This document shows, in pieces, positions 36,619-43,835 of a stretch of 43,835 nt of DNA. Location: assembly GCA_017439425.1 (NCBI GenBank), contig JAFSJE010000022.1:1-43835 (forward strand), written 5' to 3'. The notes below the pieces were generated by a model. That model saw only the letters and a list, made by a program, of their open reading frames with translations. It did not search any database and had not been told where the DNA came from. This stretch comes from Oscillospiraceae bacterium (lineage in GTDB: Bacteria > Bacillota > Clostridia > Oscillospirales > Oscillospiraceae). Both the position numbers and the translations under genes were made by a program. The first letter of the stretch is position 1. Every line of letters begins with the position of its first letter.

Positions 36619-38058
36619 ATGGCCAAGGATAAAAAAGTCACCGAAATTACCGATATGGACGTTGACTTTGCCCAATGGTATACCGATATCTGCCGCAAGG
36701 CTGAGCTTGTTGAATACGCAAGCGTAAAGGGCTTCACAATTCTCCGCCCCTACGGCTACGCAATCTGGGAGAACATTCAGTCCATCATGGACAAGGAATT
36801 CAAAAAGACCGGACATCAGAACGTCGCTATGCCGGTTCTCATTCCCGAAAGCCTCCTCAAAAAAGAGGGCGAGCTTGTTAACGGCTTTGCTCCCGAGGTC
36901 GCATGGGTAACTGAGGGCGGCTCTGAGAAGCTTGAGGAGCGCCTTGCGTTCCGCCCGACGAGCGAGACTATGTTCTGCGATCACTGGCACAACGTGCTCC
37001 AGACATACCGTCAGCTCCCGATGCTCTACAATCAGTGGTGCTCCGTTATCCGCTGGGAAAAGACCACACGACCCTTCCTCCGCTCCAGAGAGTTCTGGTG
37101 GCAGGAGGGTCACACCATCCACGAGACTGCTGAGGAGGCCGAGGCCGAGACTCAGCAGCAGCTCAACTGCTACGCCGATTTCTGCAAGAACGCACTTGCT
37201 ATGCCCGTAGTCAAGGGCCGCAAGACCGATAAGGAGAAGTTTGCCGGCGCCGAGGCTACCTACACCATCGAGGCGATGATGAAGGATCACAAGGCTCTTC
37301 AGAGCGCAACGAGCCACTATTTCGGAGATAAGTTCTCCAGAGCCTACGACGTTACCTATACCGGCCGCGACAATAAGCTCCAGTATCCGTTCCAAACCTC
37401 TTGGGGCAGCACTACCCGCCTTATCGGCGCCGTTATCATGACCCACGGAGATAACAACGGGCTTGTACTCCCCCCTGCTATAGCACCTATTCAGGTCGTT
37501 GTTCTTCCGATCGCTCAGCATAAGGAGGGCGTTCTCGACAAGGCTGCCGAGGTCGTCGCAAGACTTGAAAAGTCCGGCATCCGCGTAAAGGGCGATTTCA
37601 GTGAGCAGAGCGCAGGCTGGAAATTTGCCGAGTGGGAAATGAAGGGCGTTCCCCTTCGCCTTGAGCTTGGCCCGCGCGATATAGAGGCCGGTCAGTGCGT
37701 CGTCGCAAGACGCGACAATGGCGAGAAGGTCACAGTCAGCCTCGATGAACTTGAGACTAAGATCCCTGAGCTTCTCACTGCCGTTCATGACGGACTCTAT
37801 GAGAAGGCTCTCGAGAACCTCAACAAGCACACCTACGCCGCAACTACCGTCGAAGAGGTCAAGGACGTATTCGAGACCAAGGGCGGCGGATTTGTAAAGA
37901 CCATGTGGTGCGGCGAAGAGGAATGCGAAGTTAAGATGAAAGAGCTTGCCGGCGTATCCAGCCGCTGCATGCCCTTCCAGCAGGAGCATCTTGCCGACAC
38001 CTGCCCCGTCTGCGGCAAGGCTGCTAAGACGATGGTCGTTTGGGGCATAGCTTATTAA
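36619..38058 (+). CDS. proS: Proline--tRNA ligase (short, eukaryote/archaea-like type)
   Basis: Charges tRNA-Pro. The 479 aa length, the lack of the inserted editing domain found in E. coli-type ProS, and the C-terminal zinc-binding region (MWCGEEECEV ... CPVCGKAAKT) ending in Tyr are features of the ProS type 3 subgroup common in Firmicutes and Bacteroidetes. Class II motifs appear as FRPTSETMFCDHW, and RWEKTTRPFLRSREFWWQEGHT, with TSWGSTTRLIGAVIMTHGD near the active site. AGGAAGGATG supplies the ribosome site. The TAA overlaps the next ATG by one base. Confidence 0.96.
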   Translation: MAKDKKVTEITDMDVDFAQWYTDICRKAELVEYASVKGFTILRPYGYAIWENIQSIMDKEFKKTGHQNVAMPVLIPESLLKKEGELVNGFAPEVAWVTEGGSEKLEERLAFRPTSETMFCDHWHNVLQTYRQLPMLYNQWCSVIRWEKTTRPFLRSREFWWQEGHTIHETAEEAEAETQQQLNCYADFCKNALAMPVVKGRKTDKEKFAGAEATYTIEAMMKDHKALQSATSHYFGDKFSRAYDVTYTGRDNKLQYPFQTSWGSTTRLIGAVIMTHGDNNGLVLPPAIAPIQVVVLPIAQHKEGVLDKAAEVVARLEKSGIRVKGDFSEQSAGWKFAEWEMKGVPLRLELGPRDIEAGQCVVARRDNGEKVTVSLDELETKIPELLTAVHDGLYEKALENLNKHTYAATTVEEVKDVFETKGGGFVKTMWCGEEECEVKMKELAGVSSRCMPFQQEHLADTCPVCGKAAKTMVVWGIAY

Positions 38059-38597
38059 TGAACATCTGCGTTTATCTCTCCGCGCAGGAGGGGCGGGATC
38101 CCGAGTACCGCAAATTCGTCACTGAGCTCGGTCATCTTATTGGCAGCAGCGGCAATACGCTTGTATACGGCGGCTCAAAGTCCGGTATGATGGGCGCAGT
38201 CGCTGACGCGGTGCTTGAAACCGGCGGCAAGGTGATCGGAGTTGAGCCGAGATTTTTCGTCGAGGCCGAATTTCAGCACGACGGAATTACCGAGCTTCTC
38301 ATTACCGAAACGATGAACGAGCGCAAGGAAAAGCTCGTTGATCTGAGCGACGTTTTTATTGCCCTGCCCGGAAGCACCGGCTCTCTTGAGGAGATTGCCG
38401 ATACCGCTTCCATGATAAAGATGGGCTTTATCGACAAAAAGCTTATTATTGCAGATTATAAGGGCTTCTATTCCCCTCTTAAAAAGCTGTTTGAGAATAT
38501 GATAGAGGGAGATTTTGTAAAGCGCGAAGAGCTCTCCGGAATAATTTTTGCAGACTCTCTTGATGAAATAAAAGAAAAGCTTGACAATTTAGTGTAA
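38058..38597 (+). CDS. LOG-family protein (TIGR00730 Rossmann fold) with altered signature
   Basis: A 179 aa protein of the LOG/lysine-decarboxylase-like family, whose studied members cleave nucleoside 5'-monophosphates to base and ribose 5-phosphate (cytokinin riboside phosphoribohydrolase). The fold is complete: NICVYLSAQEG, VYGGSKSGMMGAVADAVLE, and the region ALPGSTGSLEEIAD where the family usually has PGGxGTxxE. Here G and T are both replaced by Ser, so activity may be changed; the Glu is kept. The start overlaps the proS stop (TAATG); an upstream TTG inside proS is rejected. The -35 box of the tRNA promoter lies in the last codons. Confidence 0.85.
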   Translation: MNICVYLSAQEGRDPEYRKFVTELGHLIGSSGNTLVYGGSKSGMMGAVADAVLETGGKVIGVEPRFFVEAEFQHDGITELLITETMNERKEKLVDLSDVFIALPGSTGSLEEIADTASMIKMGFIDKKLIIADYKGFYSPLKKLFENMIEGDFVKREELSGIIFADSLDEIKEKLDNLV

Positions 38598-38610
38598 TTA
38601 ATGATATTAT
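38581..38610 (+). promoter_or_regulatory. promoter of tRNA-Leu
   Basis: TTGACA (38581-38586), inside the end of the LOG gene, 18 bases, then TATTAT (38605-38610) with an extended TGA before it. Confidence 0.75.
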
Positions 38611-38613
38611 AAC

Positions 38614-38634
38614 ATCTGCCCGTTGAGGGCAGAT
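38614..38634 (+). other. hairpin in the tRNA leader
   Basis: ATCTGCCC (38614-38621) pairs with GGGCAGAT (38627-38634), five-base loop, ending two bases before the tRNA. No U-run follows, so it is more likely a leader structure for 5' processing than a terminator. Confidence 0.55.
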
Positions 38635-38636
38635 AT

Positions 38637-38724
38637 GCGCGAGTGGTGGAATTGGTAGACTCGCCAGATTCAGGTTCTGGTGTCCACTCCGGACGTGCGG
38701 GTTCAAGTCCCGCCTCGCGCACCA
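38637..38724 (+). tRNA. tRNA-Leu(CAG)
   Basis: An 88-base class II tRNA with encoded CCA. Acceptor GCGCGAG (38637-38643) pairs with CTCGCGC (38714-38720), discriminator A, then CCA at 38722-38724. The anticodon arm is CCAGA-TTCAGGT-TCTGG, anticodon CAG, for codon CUG. A long variable arm and the T arm GCGGG-TTCAAGT-CCCGC follow. It has its own promoter and a terminator, and it borders the mobile element. Confidence 0.97.
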
Positions 38725-38725
38725 T

Positions 38726-38770
38726 ATCGAGTGGTCATAACGGATTTTTCCGTCTGGCCACTCGATTTTT
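38726..38770 (+). terminator. terminator of tRNA-Leu
   Basis: ATCGAGTGG (38726-38734) pairs with CCACTCGAT (38758-38766); an inner ACGGA/TCCGT stem caps it; TTTTT follows to 38770. It ends ten bases before the recombinase stop codon. Confidence 0.85.
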
Positions 38771-38779
38771 ATATATCAA

Positions 38780-40486
<1,707 letters not shown>

Positions 40487-40717
40487 TTAATCCTCCTCTC
40501 CAGCAGCCGAACAGGCATATTCGCCATTATTATCTGCTTTTGATTCTTGAATTGTCAAATCTGCGAAAGGACTATTCAGATACTTTTCAAGCTTATCTGA
40601 CAAGGTTTCCTTTGTTTTTGACGGAGCATAGACGGATGATACAACGTAAGTCACTCCGTTAATCCGGTAACGGCGCTCGTCAGCGCCGATTCCCACGATC
40701 CAGTTATCCTTGCTCAT
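40487..40717 (-). CDS. TnpW-family small transposon-encoded protein
   Basis: A 76 aa protein directly before the recombinase. The core RYRINGVTYVVSSVYAPSKTKETLSDKLEKYL fits the pattern of TnpW-family proteins (a short beta-hairpin of type GxTYxVxxxFxxxxKETxxDKxxRL followed by a helix) that accompany serine recombinases in clostridial elements. Function is unknown; help in excision is a guess. The start overlaps the ParB stop (TAATG) and the stop is at the recombinase start, so it is translationally linked to both. Confidence 0.7.
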   Translation of the reverse strand: MSKDNWIVGIGADERRYRINGVTYVVSSVYAPSKTKETLSDKLEKYLNSPFADLTIQESKADNNGEYACSAAGEED

Positions 40718-41568
40718 TACCTTTCCTCCCTGTCGCGTATTCTTTTGCGGTAGAGAAGCTCGAGACCTGCGGCAATATCCTTCTTTATGTCCTCATCCGT
40801 GTAATTGTCGGGGAAGTACTCACGGAAATCATCGCGGCAAAGGCGTATCTGCTCACGCTGATTCGGCTTTGGCTCATATAAGATGAGCTGCATTTTAGTT
40901 TCACCGAGGTTTCTGCTCTCCGATACTCTGTGAAGCCTCACCGCCTGAGAGTATGACGGCGTCATGTCCTCACGCTCTATGAAGCCCGAAATAAATCTCT
41001 GCTGACCTTCTGAGAGGTACGAAAGCTCAACGCCGACTGAGAGCGCCATTTTCCCCTCGTCCATCAGCCGTAAGAGCGGCGGTATCAGGTAAGTCAGGCG
41101 AATGTAGCGTTGAACCGTTCTTCCGCTTTCGGTGTCGGATATTTCATCTCTCGACTTGTGGCCATTTTGTCCACAAGCTTGTCCTTGATGACTTATCGCA
41201 TCGAGCTTCAGTTTATACGCATACGCTTTCTCGCTCGGAAGAATATGCTCACGGTGCAGATTGCAATCCACAAGCTCTATCGCCGCCGCATCGCGGTCTA
41301 TGTTATGCACAAAGGCAGGAATATCAGTGATTCCTGCCTTCTTTGCCGCGTACAGTCTCCGATGGCCGGAGATAACCTCATACTCATCGGTGCAATAGAT
41401 CGGTCTTATGATAAGCGGCGTCATTATTCCGTTATTGCGGATACTCTCGGTGAGAGCTTCCATTTCTTCGTTGTCCTCCACCTTGTAGGGGTGACCCTCA
41501 AAGGCATGGAGCTTGCTGATCGGTATTTCTGTGATCTGATTATTGTTATTCGCATCCAATTGGTTCAT
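40717..41568 (-). CDS. ParB/RepB/Spo0J-family protein (orphan)
   Basis: A 283 aa protein with an N-terminal ParB nuclease-like domain: IPISKLHAFEGHPYKV, MEALTESIRNNGIMTPLIIRP, and the box II motif VISGHRRLYAAK (GHRR at 68-71), followed by LVDCNLHREHILPSEKAYAYKLK and a helix-turn-helix region (ESGRTVQRYIRLTYLIPPLL). No ParA ATPase gene adjoins, as is common on conjugative and mobilizable elements, where such proteins may regulate or stabilise the circular form. The ATG overlaps the preceding stop as ATGA. Confidence 0.88.
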   Translation of the reverse strand: MNQLDANNNNQITEIPISKLHAFEGHPYKVEDNEEMEALTESIRNNGIMTPLIIRPIYCTDEYEVISGHRRLYAAKKAGITDIPAFVHNIDRDAAAIELVDCNLHREHILPSEKAYAYKLKLDAISHQGQACGQNGHKSRDEISDTESGRTVQRYIRLTYLIPPLLRLMDEGKMALSVGVELSYLSEGQQRFISGFIEREDMTPSYSQAVRLHRVSESRNLGETKMQLILYEPKPNQREQIRLCRDDFREYFPDNYTDEDIKKDIAAGLELLYRKRIRDREER

Positions 41569-41897
41569 AACCTCCTATACTCGTCCTGGATATAAACAAT
41601 TACCATCTTTTCATTCCATAAATGCGCTTCGTCCAGCGCGGCCTGAAGCAGCTGAGCTGCCTTGAGACTGGTGTTCGATGCAATTTTCAAAAGCTGGTGC
41701 AGCACGTTGCACAGTCTACGATAATCCCGGATCAGGATCGGAAATCCCGGTGGAAAGATTTCTCTGGTTGTCTTGCCGGCAAGAACGCGACGGCAAAATT
41801 CTTCCCTTTTGAAGATTGTCCGCCTTACCTTTTCATTGAGGCTGCGCAGCTCCTCTCCCGTCAATCGAACTGTCAGCTCACATTGCCGTTTTCTCAT
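41565..41897 (-). CDS. MobC-like mobilization protein (ribbon-helix-helix)
   Basis: A 110 aa protein beginning ELTVRLTGEELRSLNEKV, the ribbon-helix-helix pattern of relaxosome accessory proteins, followed by FKREEFCRRVLAG and a helical C-terminus resembling the MobC family (LCNVLHQLLKIA). Such proteins bind oriT and help the relaxase. I start at the ATG at 41897, nine bases after GAGGGG; longer in-frame starts at 41906 or 42065 lack proper spacing or run far into the preceding gene. It overlaps that gene by 20 bases and ParB by four. Confidence 0.75.
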   Translation of the reverse strand: MRKRQCELTVRLTGEELRSLNEKVRRTIFKREEFCRRVLAGKTTREIFPPGFPILIRDYRRLCNVLHQLLKIASNTSLKAAQLLQAALDEAHLWNEKMVIVYIQDEYRRL

Positions 41898-42429
41898 CGT
41901 TATCATCCCCTCCGTAGAAAGCTGCGATCTCACAGTAACACTCCCGCAGCTCATAGAGCGCCTTCTCCAGCTCCGGAATGTCAATAAATCCCGTTTTATA
42001 GGCTCGGGCAAGAATATCATCAAGGCGGAGGCCCGGACGATTGAGCATTGTACGCAGTGCCTCACAGTCCGGCTGCGGCGTATGGATTAACTCGGCAGCG
42101 CTGAGTTCTCTGCGAACATACTTGGAACAGTCCGTCCCCGCTTCCTTCGCCCGGCGCTTGACCATATCCATTTCTTTTTGCGTAAGCCGTATGCGGAGGC
42201 GCTTATCTCGATTATTGCGGACCGGCGCATTCTCAGCCGGTGTCGGGGTCTCAGGGACCTCCCTGAAAGCTGTCTGTGGGGGCAAATCCTGATTTGTACC
42301 CCCGCAGGCGTTGCTTGTCAGAGTGTGACCACGCACATTTGTCTCGACGGGATTGGTCTGTGTATCTGTCACCGTCGGAACAGCTTGCTTAGGCTTTTCT
42401 TTTGTTTTTCTCTTTTTGAATATAAACAT
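41878..42429 (-). CDS. Mobilization protein with ribbon-helix-helix domain
   Basis: A 183 aa protein. The first 75 residues are basic then Pro/Thr-rich and probably disordered. Next is DKRLRIRLTQKEMDMVKRRAKEAGTDCSKYVRREL, a ribbon-helix-helix domain of the type in plasmid mobilization relaxosome proteins, then a helical tail ending in acidic residues. AAGGAGG precedes the ATG. It lies directly beside the candidate oriT at 42477-42522 and heads the overlapping series of genes leading to the recombinase. No relaxase follows it, which is unusual. Confidence 0.78.
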   Translation of the reverse strand: MFIFKKRKTKEKPKQAVPTVTDTQTNPVETNVRGHTLTSNACGGTNQDLPPQTAFREVPETPTPAENAPVRNNRDKRLRIRLTQKEMDMVKRRAKEAGTDCSKYVRRELSAAELIHTPQPDCEALRTMLNRPGLRLDDILARAYKTGFIDIPELEKALYELRECYCEIAAFYGGDDNDEKTAM

Positions 42430-42476
42430 TATCTTCCTCCTTATTTGTGCTGATGTGAATGAGCTTTAGCTTGTAT

Positions 42477-42522
42477 CGAACATTGTTCGTACCCCCTTCT
42501 AACCTATATCAAGGTCAGAAGG
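42477..42522. other. candidate origin of transfer (oriT)
   Basis: Two inverted repeats lie side by side in the gap upstream of the mobilization genes: a perfect 13-base palindrome CGAACA-T-TGTTCG (42477-42489), and an imperfect one, CCTTCT-A-ACCT / AGGT-C-AGAAGG (42495-42505 with 42512-42522) with a six-base loop. Position next to relaxosome genes and paired repeats fit an oriT; the nic site cannot be named. Operators for the mobilization operon are an alternative. Confidence 0.45.
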
Positions 42523-42565
42523 TGCAAAATGTTCCTGCGGTGGAAAAAAATTTAAAAAAATTTCA

Positions 42566-42587
42566 GGCGGAGCTTTTTTGCTCCGCC
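42566..42587 (-). terminator. terminator of the sigma-like gene
   Basis: GGCGGAGC (42566-42573) pairs with GCTCCGCC (42580-42587), six-base loop; TGAAATTTTTTT follows on the minus strand. Confidence 0.82.
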
Positions 42588-42594
42588 CGTGTTG

Positions 42595-43437
42595 TCAGTC
42601 CTCTATGAACATTTCAAATTTTTCTCTCATAGTTTGCAATCGCTTCGTCACCGCGCTATGGTTCTTGAAGCCGAGAGCTTTTGCTATCTCTGCCTGTGTT
42701 CTTCCGGCTTCACGCATTTCAAAGATACGCTGTTCGGTTTCATCGAGAGTAGAGAGGAACGAATCCCGGAGGAGGAAATAGTCATTGCTTTCCTCATCGC
42801 TCATTCTGCCTATAAGCTCCCCGTTCTGCTCCGATAGCGACAATATGCTCCCGATTCGCGTTTTAGAGTGGTTCCATTTATTGTAGAAGTTTATGCTGTC
42901 CCGGTTTTCCTGCTCGGTGTAATCCTCGTGCGTTGGCAGCTCATTTGCAAGCTCAAATATCTCCGGCATCTGCTGACCGACTACAAGCGTAGTCAAAAGC
43001 TCCTCGTTTACCACCGAGGTTACGCGGCTTGTTATTATCTCCATATCTTCGTCAGTAAGATATTCTTCCGTTTTGCCCTTAGCCTCGCAATAGCTTTTCA
43101 TCGCTGTCTCAAACAGTGGTGAAAACATTTCGAGATATGTATCCATTGCCGCCGTAGTTTCGCTCTCACTGCTTAACACCTCTGCCGCTTTCTCGGCAAT
43201 ACTGTCAGCGTCGGCTCTGATAAGAAGATTAACGGGATGCTGCGCTGAAAAGTTGCCTATGTTTCGACTTATTCCGGCTTCTCTCAGATCGGTCCGAAAA
43301 TATCCTCGAATGAGTTTTGAGAGCTCTGCCTCTGCCAATCTCGACGCTCTTATTTTTTCCGTGGGAGCATCCTTTGTGATGTCTGTTTTCGCAAGCCCCT
43401 CGAGCAGAATCTTCTTTTGATTATCTGTGTATTTCAC
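42595..43437 (-). CDS. Sigma-factor-like DNA-binding protein of the mobile element
   Basis: A 280 aa soluble, helical, acidic protein. The C-terminal 55 residues (FLSTLDETEQRIFEMREAGRTQAEIAKALGFKNHSAVTKRLQTMREKF) form a helix-turn-helix of sigma region 4 type. The N-terminal 220 residues are not recognisable as sigma region 2, so it could be a divergent sigma factor or another regulator. The start is taken as GTG at 43437, eight bases after AAAGGGG; longer ATG starts at 43473 and 43464 fall on or just after the promoter -10 box at 43472-43477. It is monocistronic, with its own promoter and terminator. Confidence 0.7.
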   Translation of the reverse strand: MKYTDNQKKILLEGLAKTDITKDAPTEKIRASRLAEAELSKLIRGYFRTDLREAGISRNIGNFSAQHPVNLLIRADADSIAEKAAEVLSSESETTAAMDTYLEMFSPLFETAMKSYCEAKGKTEEYLTDEDMEIITSRVTSVVNEELLTTLVVGQQMPEIFELANELPTHEDYTEQENRDSINFYNKWNHSKTRIGSILSLSEQNGELIGRMSDEESNDYFLLRDSFLSTLDETEQRIFEMREAGRTQAEIAKALGFKNHSAVTKRLQTMREKFEMFIED

Positions 43438-43471
43438 GCTCAGCGCCCCTTTCAATTTATCCATCGACCGC

Positions 43472-43480
43472 ATTATACCA
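43472..43480 (-). promoter_or_regulatory. extended -10 promoter of the sigma-like gene
   Basis: TGGTATAAT on the minus strand (43472-43480), with a weak -35. Start near 43465, leader of about 28 bases carrying AAAGGGG. Confidence 0.55.
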
Positions 43481-43638
43481 CACAGCTACGTCCGTTATAT
43501 GGGACATATCACTGCGCTGGCCCTGTCAAGCAGACTTTTTTTGGAGAGTGCTATCTATATGTATGTAGGATTTGTAAATCATATATCTGTCTTTCAGAAA
43601 GGTGCCCTCAAGTTTTCCGCGATATAGATAATAAACAA

Positions 43639-43665
43639 TAAAGTGGCAAGCTTTTTGCCACTTTA
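43639..43665. terminator. hairpin, possible terminator
   Basis: TAAAGTGGCAA (43639-43649) pairs exactly with TTGCCACTTTA (43655-43665), loop GCTTT. A or T tracts are short on both sides, so direction and function are unclear. Confidence 0.45.
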
Positions 43666-43762
43666 AGGAAAAATATGAGCCCTTTCCGTTTTGCTGATAT
43701 GCTCCCTCTATGAGAGACAGTGAAAGAATAAAATCACTGTCAAACATAGGGGGAGTATTTTT

Positions 43763-43835
43763 ATGGGACAAAGACAAAAGCTTGAAGTACGGGAAAAGGT
43801 CAAGATTATCCGAGACCAGATAGCTGGAAAATACA
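43763..43835 (+). CDS. N-terminus of a probable IS transposase (OrfA/helix-turn-helix type), cut by window edge
   Basis: Only 24 codons are visible: MGQRQKLEVREKVKIIRD and a few more. A short basic N-terminus running into a REKVKII helix is the usual opening of helix-turn-helix transposase subunits such as IS3-family OrfA. AGGGGGAG at 43748-43755 is a strong ribosome site. The gene is on the opposite strand to the rest of the element, as expected of an independent insertion. The IS family cannot be fixed from this fragment. Confidence 0.5.
   Translation, partial: MGQRQKLEVREKVKIIRDQIAGKY

Larger units (their letters stand above)
43438..43762. other. intergenic stretch without a supported gene
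   Basis: It holds the promoter of the sigma-like gene (-10 TATAAT with extended TGG, minus strand, 43472-43480), a TTGACA on the minus strand near 43526-43531 without a good -10, an 11-bp hairpin at 43639-43665, and an 8-bp inverted repeat GACAGTGA/TCACTGTC (43716-43723 and 43734-43741) just before the transposase. The left end of the IS element probably lies in its second half. No reading frame here looks like protein coding. Confidence 0.6.

Noticed and set aside
36448-37989. 513-codon minus-strand frame opposite proS
   Set aside because: Shadow of proS; no homology pattern, and its end would run through the galactoside promoter into the GH2 start.

Overview
The window looks like a chromosomal piece of an anaerobic, endospore-forming member of the class Clostridia, most like gut Oscillospirales or a relative. 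Reasons: a type-A RNase P RNA, the spoIIA operon (spoIIAA-spoIIAB-sigF), a YunB-type sporulation protein, a pyrophosphate-type phosphofructokinase, an SLH-anchored surface protein, strong AGGAGG ribosome sites and many sigma-A promoters. Only sequence reading was possible, so the taxonomic statement is inference. LAYOUT. 1-378: the 5' part of rnpB (minus strand, cut by the window edge), divergent from a murD promoter. 379-7832 (plus): murD, a PLP lyase of the methionine gamma-lyase/aluminium-resistance family, yunB, ligA and an SLH-anchored phosphodiester glycosidase, tightly packed as one operon and closed by a bidirectional terminator. 7880-10261: divergent glycolytic pair, PPi-dependent phosphofructokinase (minus) and class II aldolase (plus). 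10345-13505 (plus): a P1B-type ATPase homologue that has lost every catalytic motif except the scaffold, a second phosphodiester glycosidase and a small membrane protein. 13539-21056 (minus): Xer-type recombinase, radA, CwlD-like amidase, the spoIIA operon and valS. 21200-27463 (minus): an exported beta-helix/stalk-domain protein of 1090 aa, two lipoproteins and a single-domain receiver-like protein in one operon. 27551-31036 (minus): a three-gene signalling operon, a 7TM kinase-like protein without phospho-acceptor histidine or N-box, an orthodox histidine kinase and a LuxR-type regulator. 31122-36451 (minus): GH2 glycosidase, GPH sugar-cation symporter and GH36 alpha-galactosidase, a galactoside-use operon. 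36619-38724 (plus): proS, a LOG-family protein with an altered signature, and tRNA-Leu(CAG). 38771-43835: one end of an integrated mobilizable element next to the tRNA, with large serine recombinase, TnpW-like protein, orphan ParB, two mobilization ribbon-helix-helix proteins, a candidate oriT, a sigma-like protein, and the start of an IS transposase at the window edge. No relaxase is visible. HOW IT FITS. Most of the window is housekeeping (cell wall, DNA repair, tRNA charging, glycolysis, early sporulation). The accessory parts are the two-kinase signalling operon beside the secreted-protein operon, which it may control, the pseudo-ATPase, and the mobile element. A recurring regulatory design is a promoter placed so that its start point falls inside, or abuts, the terminator of the gene before. 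No CRISPR array or T-box leader was seen.
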